Source: a bacterium (lineage in GTDB: Bacteria; Elusimicrobiota; Elusimicrobia; UBA1565; UBA9628). Taken from it: a stretch of 38,304 bases of DNA. Positions 34,683 through 38,304 of the stretch are shown here, piece by piece (position 1 is the stretch's first letter; each line of letters opens with the position of its first letter). The stretch covers positions 106,548 to 144,851 of the forward strand of contig JAKAQO010000005.1 in assembly GCA_021822495.1 (NCBI GenBank), in the 5' to 3' direction. The notes under the pieces were generated by a model that saw only the letters and a list, made by a program, of their open reading frames with translations, had not been told where the DNA came from and ran no database searches. The translations under genes and the position numbers were made by a program.

Positions 34683-34955
34683 AATATACAAGGGTTCAGG
34701 TTTCATGATTTTACCTTTGCCAGTCATTTTATTATGAGAATGAGAAATTTGCCAGCCTTGCGGAAACTTCTGGGTCATGCCTCGCCTCAAATGACCCAGC
34801 GCTATGCGCATTTGGCCCAGGAACATCTGTTCGCTAAAATGGAAAAGTTCGACGCGTCCATGTCCGTTGAATCATTGGATTTATCGCAAGATGGACACTA
34901 TATGGACACCAAGGTCCTTGGCGCCTTGCGCAAAAATGGCAATAAATGCTTATAA
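34683..34955 (+). pseudogene. Integrase relic (C-terminal fragment)
   Basis: 91 codons homologous to the end of the intact integrase (from its NIMGFRFHD region), with near-identical stretches such as KLLGHASPQMTQRYAHLAQE. The H-x-x-R motif is damaged: FHDLRHTFAS reads FHDFTFAS, so two residues including the catalytic Arg are gone. The relic runs on through DLSQDGHYMDTKVLGALRKN, a tail absent from the intact copy and encoded by the 25-bp end repeat. It shows that an earlier, related element or a duplication event occupied this site. Confidence 0.85.
34887..34911 (+). repeat. Right copy of 25-bp end repeat
   Basis: Identical to 21078-21102 and, like it, contains ATGGACAC twice at an 11-bp period. 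It lies inside the integrase relic, 52 bases before the right core, at the end of the element opposite to its partner. Confidence 0.6.
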
Positions 34956-34956
34956 T
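34926..34956 (+). promoter_or_regulatory. Element-borne promoter for tRNA-Thr
   Basis: TTGCGC (34926-34931) and a perfect TATAAT (34951-34956) are 19 bp apart, and the -10 box lies 12 bases before the tRNA. The sequence belongs to the element (it overlaps the integrase relic), so tRNA-Thr is now expressed from a promoter the element supplies. Confidence 0.6.
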
Positions 34957-34963
34957 TTCAATA

Positions 34964-35005
34964 TAAACGCTGGGGTAGCTCAGTGGTAGAGCATCTCCAT
35001 GGTAA
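34964..35005 (+). repeat. attR core: 5' half of tRNA-Thr
   Basis: 42 bases identical to 20922-20963. Here the copy joins the native 3' half, giving an intact tRNA. The crossover lies somewhere within these 42 bases. Confidence 0.88.
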
Positions 35006-35040
35006 GGAGAAGGTCGTGGGTTCAATCCCCATCCCCAGCT
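34969..35040 (+). tRNA. tRNA-Thr (anticodon GGU)
   Basis: 72 bases forming a complete cloverleaf: acceptor GCTGGGG/CCCCAGC, D stem GCTC/GAGC, anticodon stem TCTCC/GGAGA with loop ATGGTAA (anticodon GGT), T arm GTGGG-TTCAATC-CCCAT. No CCA is encoded. Its 5' half lies in the 42-bp repeat; its 3' half is native chromosome. Confidence 0.95.
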
Positions 35041-35095
35041 AATCTCTCCAACTCAAACCGCCTATTTTCATTTCTAAAGCTAATCGGAGAACTAA

Positions 35096-35178
35096 TTTTG
35101 CTAGAACATAATGACGCTTAAAAAAAGGAGAAAGTAAAAATGTCAAGAGCGAAATTTGATCAGGGGAGGCCGACATAG
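35096..35178 (+). repeat. tuf leader copy A with a 12-codon EF-Tu-like mini-frame
   Basis: Matches the tuf upstream region (38138-38180) almost base for base: TTTTGCTAGAA, the GACGCTTAAAAAAAGGAGAA stretch and the same 10 bases before ATG. The frame 35140-35178 encodes MSRAKFDQGRPT and stops; EF-Tu here begins [12 protein letters not shown]. It shares the GATCAGGGGAGGCCG junction with copy C, after which the signal peptide seen in copy C is missing. The ribosome site (AAAGGAG) is intact, so this peptide could be strongly translated. Confidence 0.85.
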
Positions 35179-35677
35179 AAAACCGCAAAAATGAACTTCA
35201 GAATGACATTGATTCCTACAACGAATCCTGCGGGGGGGAAAACCTTGCCGCCGGGGCCGTACGAGGAATGCGAGTCGGAACGTCAGAATCTGGAATCCCG
35301 TGTCGCGCAAATACAAAATGATATTTCCCAGCATAACGCCAAGGATGAATGACGTCAAAGCCGCGCTCGCCCAAACCGACACCGGGGAATGCACGGACGA
35401 ACTGAAGAGTTCCGTTCATGAAATTTGCGATGTGGATCGCAAGTGCCGGGGCGATCAATCTTGTGATGAGTTAAGAGATAATTTGCAAAAAAATTTAGAT
35501 TGTTACAATGTTCGGAAAAAAATTATGGATGTCTGTCCGGATAATTCCGGAAAAGATCATCAGGGACAGCTTCAAGAAGTGCAAAATGCTATCGATACAT
35601 GTCAAGGTTGGATCGCCAAGACATGCGAAGTCGGCATTACGGTGTTTCCTCACAATGACAATGATGGTCAGCGCTAA
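35175..35677 (+). pseudogene. Frameshifted Cys-rich helical secreted protein (module 1)
   Basis: Three consecutive frames read as one protein: KNELQNDIDSYNESCGG from 35175, ECESERQNLESRVAQIQNDI up to 35352, then an open frame from ATG 35345 to 35677 (110 codons; e.g. CDVDRKCRGDQSCDELRDNL). The last part holds eight Cys in a helical, charged context. The signal peptide expected from comparison with module 3 is absent and two frameshifts are present, so this looks like a decayed secreted protein. Alternatively the 110-codon frame alone may be expressed. Confidence 0.6.
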
Positions 35678-36347
35678 GAATAATATAAGCGGTAGAGTCA
35701 AGTCTTTTGAGGATTGGATTGACTATGTTTTCAATCATCCCGTTACGGAGCCCGCATGGTATTTCAAGGATATCGAAAAGGACAACTGGGTCCTCTCGGA
35801 AGACGCGGTTGTGGAATATATGACGCGCCTTTTTGCGAATCCAGCGGCCTTTTTGGAGCCCTTTTCAAACGCCCAAGTCAATCAAGGCCTTCAATATCTT
35901 GTCAGTCCCTCCTGTTCGAGTCAGATGTTCGCGCTTTTAAACGAGTCCGTGAGCTGGGAAAAAAGGAAAGAAGCTCTATTAGCTATTTATGCTCTTTTTG
36001 AACGTTATTTTGTCAAGTATTGCGCGAATGTTCTTGCGCGTGATGAAAAAAGAAAGCCGCTCAATAATGTTTGCTTTATGTGGTGGGATGTCTTTCCATG
36101 GCATGGGCGCCCCAAGGAACCAAAATACGCCGAGATCGATGGCCTCATTTTATCAGTCATGGAAAAGATTTTATTCATTTCGCATACCGCCTGTCAGGAA
36201 TCCGCGTTGCATGGACTGGGGCATTGGCAAATATCTTACCCCGAGCGCGTTAAAAAAATAATTGATGACTTTCTTGCGCGCAATCCCGAAATGCTCCCAG
36301 AACTAAGAGAATACGCCTTGAGGGCGCGAACGGGACGGATACAGTAG
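35661..36347 (+). CDS. Trp-rich immunity-like protein, intact paralogue (module 1)
   Basis: 228 residues from the ATG at 35661 (35655 and 35664 are alternatives); a longer frame from 35508 overlaps the preceding gene. No signal peptide or membrane helix. Landmarks: SFEDWIDYVFNHPVTEPAWY, EPFSNAQVNQGLQYLVSP, VCFMWWDVFPWHGRP and HTACQESALHGLGHWQISYP; the C-terminal half looks like helical repeats. A second, frameshifted copy lies at 37420-38102. I do not recognise a named family. Each copy follows a secreted-type gene with a short overlap, the arrangement of effector-immunity pairs, so an immunity role is plausible but unproven. Confidence 0.75.
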   Translation: MMVSAKNNISGRVKSFEDWIDYVFNHPVTEPAWYFKDIEKDNWVLSEDAVVEYMTRLFANPAAFLEPFSNAQVNQGLQYLVSPSCSSQMFALLNESVSWEKRKEALLAIYALFERYFVKYCANVLARDEKRKPLNNVCFMWWDVFPWHGRPKEPKYAEIDGLILSVMEKILFISHTACQESALHGLGHWQISYPERVKKIIDDFLARNPEMLPELREYALRARTGRIQ

Positions 36348-36408
36348 AAGACTTAAAATCAAGCGCAAATATAAACCACACTTTGCTAGAATATAGTTAC
36401 ACTTAAAA
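36183..36408 (+). repeat. Long direct repeat, copy 1 (includes tuf leader copy B)
   Basis: 226 bases about 90-95% identical to 37938-38164. It spans the last 55 codons of the immunity-like gene, its stop, and the tuf upstream region through TTTGCTAGAATATAGTTACACTTAAAA. Here the tuf leader breaks off after the promoter: no ribosome site or EF-Tu codons follow, and module 2 begins directly. Confidence 0.88.
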
Positions 36409-36549
36409 TGGGAAGAGTTAGACAAGACTTGCTTTGATAATGACGAGGGTGGTGGGGATGCTGGCCATCGACGGCAACGAGAGCAGATTCAAATAACGAT
36501 TAATAACTGCAGAGACTTTATCGCCAAGAATGAATGCGCTCAGGATTGA
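36409..36549 (+). pseudogene. C-terminal remnant of a Cys-rich secreted protein (module 2)
   Basis: A frame of 46 codons without a start: WEELDKTCFDNDEGGGDAGH, then QIQITINNCRDFIAKNECAQ and a stop. It aligns with the end of the module 1 protein (IMDVCPDNSGKDHQGQLQEV, then AIDTCQGWIAKTC): same order of Cys and the same I-A-K-x-C ending. The 5' part, including any signal peptide, is lost. Its end overlaps the start of the DUF6714-like gene by 20 bases. Confidence 0.6.
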
Positions 36550-37099
36550 ACTTCCAGTGACAGATAAAGAGGCGGTTAAGGCTCTTATTCGGTCTGCCTT
36601 TGTCCATGTCAAGTATCCGGCGACTGCATGTTTAGTTAACAGCGATCAGGGAGATGAGCCTGAACTTGTGGAAAAAGCATTCAAGGATAAACGGGATTGG
36701 ACGAGTCTGTCCCCCGAGTTTTTAAGCAAAGCCCCGGAAGGCACTGAAGCTTCCCCGCTGCATTTTTTTTCTGATGAGGCTTTCCATTTTTTTTTGCCAG
36801 CTTACCTGATCGCGGACATTGATTTCAGAATGGAAAAAGCTTATCCGGTCTTTAGCCTCACCCATGGATTAACCGAAGAATCAAAAAATAAGGTCATTGG
36901 CCCGGGTGAGCGCACCTGGTGGGACAGCGCGGTCTATCGCTTCTCTATTTTTAACCAAGAGGAATGCCAGGCCATCGTCGCTTATCTTGAGTTCAAGATG
37001 GAGAATGGAGATAGCCCCGATAAGCCGCGAGTTAAAGAAGCCCTTGAAAATTATTGGTATAAGCGGGCAGGCGAGAAAATGAGTCACAAAGCGGCCTAA
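36530..37099 (+). CDS. DUF6714-like protein (module 2)
   Basis: 189 residues, soluble. Landmarks: KALIRSAFVHVKYPA near the start, KDKRDWTSLSPEFLSKAPEG, then LHFFSDEAFHFFLPAYLIAD and EECQAIVAYLEFKM near the end. The W-x-x-L-x-x-x-x-L ... L-S-x-E-A-F-x-F-F-L-P-A-Y-L pattern is what I associate with DUF6714, proteins often found among immunity genes. It starts within the remnant secreted gene and is intact while its partner is decayed, as expected for a retained immunity gene. The copy B tuf promoter lies upstream. Confidence 0.7.
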   Translation: MNALRIELPVTDKEAVKALIRSAFVHVKYPATACLVNSDQGDEPELVEKAFKDKRDWTSLSPEFLSKAPEGTEASPLHFFSDEAFHFFLPAYLIADIDFRMEKAYPVFSLTHGLTEESKNKVIGPGERTWWDSAVYRFSIFNQEECQAIVAYLEFKMENGDSPDKPRVKEALENYWYKRAGEKMSHKAA

Positions 37100-37103
37100 A
37101 TTT

Positions 37104-37177
37104 TCAGTAGAATATAACGACGCTTAAAAAAAGAGAAAGTAAAAATGTCAAAAGCGAAATTTGATCAGGGGAGGCCG
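37104..37177 (+). repeat. tuf leader copy C with 11 EF-Tu-like codons
   Basis: Repeats the tuf leader: TAGAATATAACGACGCTTAA, then AAAAAGAGAAAGTAAAAATG and codons for MSKAKFDQGRP. The ribosome site has lost one G (AAAGAG instead of AAAGGAG). Codons 1-7 match tuf exactly; after GATC the sequence follows copy A rather than tuf, so copies A and C descend from one fusion event. Confidence 0.85.
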
Positions 37178-37420
37178 CGCGTCGTTAAGACGATTGCCCG
37201 CATGGTTCCGATCATTTTTCTAGGCGCGGCCATTTTGGTTGTTTCGCGTCCCGCTCTTGCCTTATCCGATGATTGGGGGCAAAAGATATCGGATGAGTTT
37301 CATAAGACGTTGGGCCGAGTCAAGAAAAATAATTTGCGTCCCATTCGCGTCCAGTTTTTGCCTGTCGTCAAAACCCAAAAAATAATCCTTCCCAAATTGT
37401 CCCTTGGACAAATTTATTGA
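37145..37420 (+). CDS. Secreted protein whose N-terminus derives from EF-Tu (module 3)
   Basis: 91 residues. Residues 1-11 (MSKAKFDQGRP) copy the EF-Tu start. Residues 12-40 form a signal peptide: basic VVKTIAR, hydrophobic MVPIIFLGAAILVV and the cleavage region SRPALA. The mature part is only about 51 residues, basic, without Cys (LSDDWGQKISDEFHKTLGRV ... LPKLSLGQIY); compared with modules 1 and 2 it is probably a different or shortened passenger. Its TGA overlaps the ATG of the next gene (37418-37422). No family recognised. High expression from the tuf-type promoter is expected, though the ribosome site is weakened. Confidence 0.75.
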   Translation: MSKAKFDQGRPRVVKTIARMVPIIFLGAAILVVSRPALALSDDWGQKISDEFHKTLGRVKKNNLRPIRVQFLPVVKTQKIILPKLSLGQIY

Positions 37421-38102
37421 TGGCACAAGGTCCTCAAAATTTTTCGGATTGGGTTCGGTATGTTTTTGACCGCCCCGTATCCGATCCTCAGTGGTATTTT
37501 AATGAAAAAAATCTTTGGAAACCTTCGCGTGATTTAGCCGTAAATTATCTTGCGACTTTGTTTGAGCGCTCGGGAAATTTTTTAAAGCCCTTTTCCAACG
37601 CTCAGGTTAGTCAAGGACTGTGGTATTTGAATAATGAAATATCATGGGGATATATGGACGTTGTCGTAAGGAGTTATAAATCAGAAGACTCCGAGGCGCC
37701 TTGGCCACTGCGCCGACAGGCGTTACGCTCCATTCAATCTCTTTACATTCAATGTTTCTCGGCCCGTTGTTCCCCGTATCTCAGCCATCATATTGATGAA
37801 AAAATATAAATCCATTGAACCAGATTTGTTATATGTGGTGGGATGTCTTCCCTTGCGTAGGCGAGCCGGAGAATGAAGAGTTTATTGATAGAGATAGAGA
37901 GATTGTGAACATAATGGAAAAAACCTTGGAGTTGGATCATACCGCCTGTCAGGAATCCGCGTTGCATGGACTGGGGCATTGGCAAATATCTTACCCCGAG
38001 CGCGTCAAAAAAATAATTGATGACTTTCTTGCGCGCAATCCCGAGATGCGTCCAGAACTGAGAGAATACGCCTTGAAGGCGCAAACGGGACGGATACAGT
38101 AG
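37420..38102 (+). pseudogene. Trp-rich immunity-like protein, frameshifted paralogue (module 3)
   Basis: Paralogue of the 35661-36347 protein in two frames. The first, 37420-37809, reads NFSDWVRYVFDRPVSDPQWY and PFSNAQVSQGLWYLNNEISW to a stop after HHIDEKI. The second, open to 38102, resumes with NPLNQICYMWWDVFPCVGEP and ends with the same C-terminus as copy 1. The break is in an A/T run at about 37799-37810 and equals two extra bases relative to copy 1. It may be a true frameshift, a sequencing error or, less likely, programmed slippage. The ATG is coupled to the secreted gene. Confidence 0.75.
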
Positions 38103-38164
38103 AAGACTTAAAATCAAGCGCAAAATATAAAGCACACTTTGCTAGAATATAATGACGCTTAAAA
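37938..38164 (+). repeat. Long direct repeat, copy 2 (3' end of module 3 plus tuf promoter)
   Basis: 227 bases matching 36183-36408. Here the repeat continues into the genuine tuf leader, so this is probably the parental arrangement of promoter and gene. Confidence 0.88.
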
Positions 38165-38172
38165 AAAGGAGA
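38138..38172 (+). promoter_or_regulatory. tuf promoter and ribosome site
   Basis: Extended -10 TGCTAGAAT (38140-38148), with an overlapping TATAAT at 38148-38153, and no convincing -35 box. AAAGGAG follows at 38166-38172, 8 bases before the ATG. The same unit recurs in whole or part at 35096, 36381 and 37104. Confidence 0.65.
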
Positions 38173-38180
38173 AAGTAAAA

Positions 38181-38304
38181 ATGTCAAAAGCGAAATTTGA
38201 TCGGACGAAGCCTCACGTGAACATCGGGACGATTGGCCACGTGGACCATGGTAAGACGACCTTGACGGCGGCGATTACCCACTATTTATCGAAGAAGGGT
38301 TTGG
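38181..38304 (+). CDS. tuf: Elongation factor Tu, N-terminal fragment (cut by window edge)
   Basis: The first 41 codons are present: [20 protein letters not shown] followed by [20 protein letters not shown]. The P-loop GHVDHGKT is exact for EF-Tu, the GTPase that brings aminoacyl-tRNA to the ribosome. The gene leaves the window at the right edge. Its promoter and first codons are the source of the leader copies upstream. The ancestral neighbour on the left was presumably tRNA-Thr. Confidence 0.97.
   Translation, partial: MSKAKFDRTKPHVNIGTIGHVDHGKTTLTAAITHYLSKKGL

Larger units (their letters stand above)
20922..35005. mobile_element. Integrated mobile element (about 14 kb) in tRNA-Thr
   Basis: Bounded by a 42-bp direct repeat: left copy 20922-20963, right copy 34964-35005. 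The repeat is the 5' half of tRNA-Thr(GGU), through the anticodon loop, plus 5 upstream bases. A tyrosine integrase and an excisionase lie at the right end next to the complete tRNA. Cargo: AbiE toxin-antitoxin, mercury resistance, a thiol/sulfur operon, an ECF sigma pair and a small maintenance region. No relaxase or type IV secretion gene is visible, so it is more like an integrative mobilisable or satellite-type element than a self-transmissible ICE. A 25-bp repeat near each end may hold integrase arm sites. Confidence 0.85.

Noticed and set aside
20922-35005. CRISPR array or restriction system in the element
   Set aside because: No regularly spaced repeats and no Cas, methylase or nuclease genes; AbiE is the only defence-like pair.
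35508-35660. Longer N-terminus of the module 1 Trp-rich protein
   Set aside because: It would overlap the Cys-rich gene in another frame, and the paralogue begins at the equivalent of the later start.

Overview
The window is bacterial chromosome at roughly 50% GC and densely packed; many genes overlap by 4 bases (ATGA junctions). Nothing here fixes the phylum. Signal peptides, a YceI protein, large membrane glycosyltransferase-like proteins and the tRNA-Gly/tRNA-Thr/tuf order suit a diderm bacterium from a poorly sampled lineage; any closer placement would be a guess.

Layout. (1) 1-4893, minus strand: a housekeeping run transcribed toward the left edge: speA, hemW, a PIN-PhoH ATPase, a lone CheY-like receiver and the start of a probable valS. 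(2) 4989-6312, minus strand: a marR-yceI-CDGSH operon with its own promoter and a strong hairpin terminator. (3) 6389-13387: four large multispanning membrane proteins of GT-C / YfhO / GT87 type, one on plus facing three on minus, probably for envelope glycoconjugates. (4) 13423-20802, plus strand: the riboflavin operon ribD-ribE-ribBA-ribH running into nusB, ligA and an unusually divergent purH-like gene. (5) 20847-20917: tRNA-Gly(UCC).

(6) 20922-35005: an integrated mobile element of about 14 kb that split a tRNA-Gly - tRNA-Thr - tuf locus. A 42-bp direct repeat, made of the 5' half of tRNA-Thr(GGU) plus 5 upstream bases, marks both ends. Only the right copy is a complete tRNA gene, so its 5' half and promoter come from the element. 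Cargo: an AbiE toxin-antitoxin pair; a mer operon (merR, a merT-merP fusion, merA) trailing several tiny Cys-rich or membrane peptides; a divergent eight-gene thiol/sulfur operon (ArsR regulator, two SHOCT proteins, DsrE, flavoprotein-rhodanese fusion, TlpA-like thioredoxin, two membrane micropeptides); an ECF sigma/anti-sigma pair; then a maintenance module (RHH-like protein, large palindromes, truncated winged-helix gene, excisionase, tyrosine integrase and an integrase relic). I see no relaxase and no conjugation genes.

(7) 35041-38304: between tRNA-Thr and the real tuf (start at 38181) lies an array of three modules. Each begins with a copy of the tuf promoter/leader; two copies also carry the first codons of EF-Tu, fused in one case directly to a signal peptide. 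Each module pairs a (mostly decayed) secreted, often Cys-rich protein with a cytosolic protein of immunity-like character: two paralogues of a Trp-rich family and one DUF6714-like protein. This tuf-leader array is the most unusual structure in the window and the best candidate for an undescribed system. Its role as a toxin-immunity array is inference.
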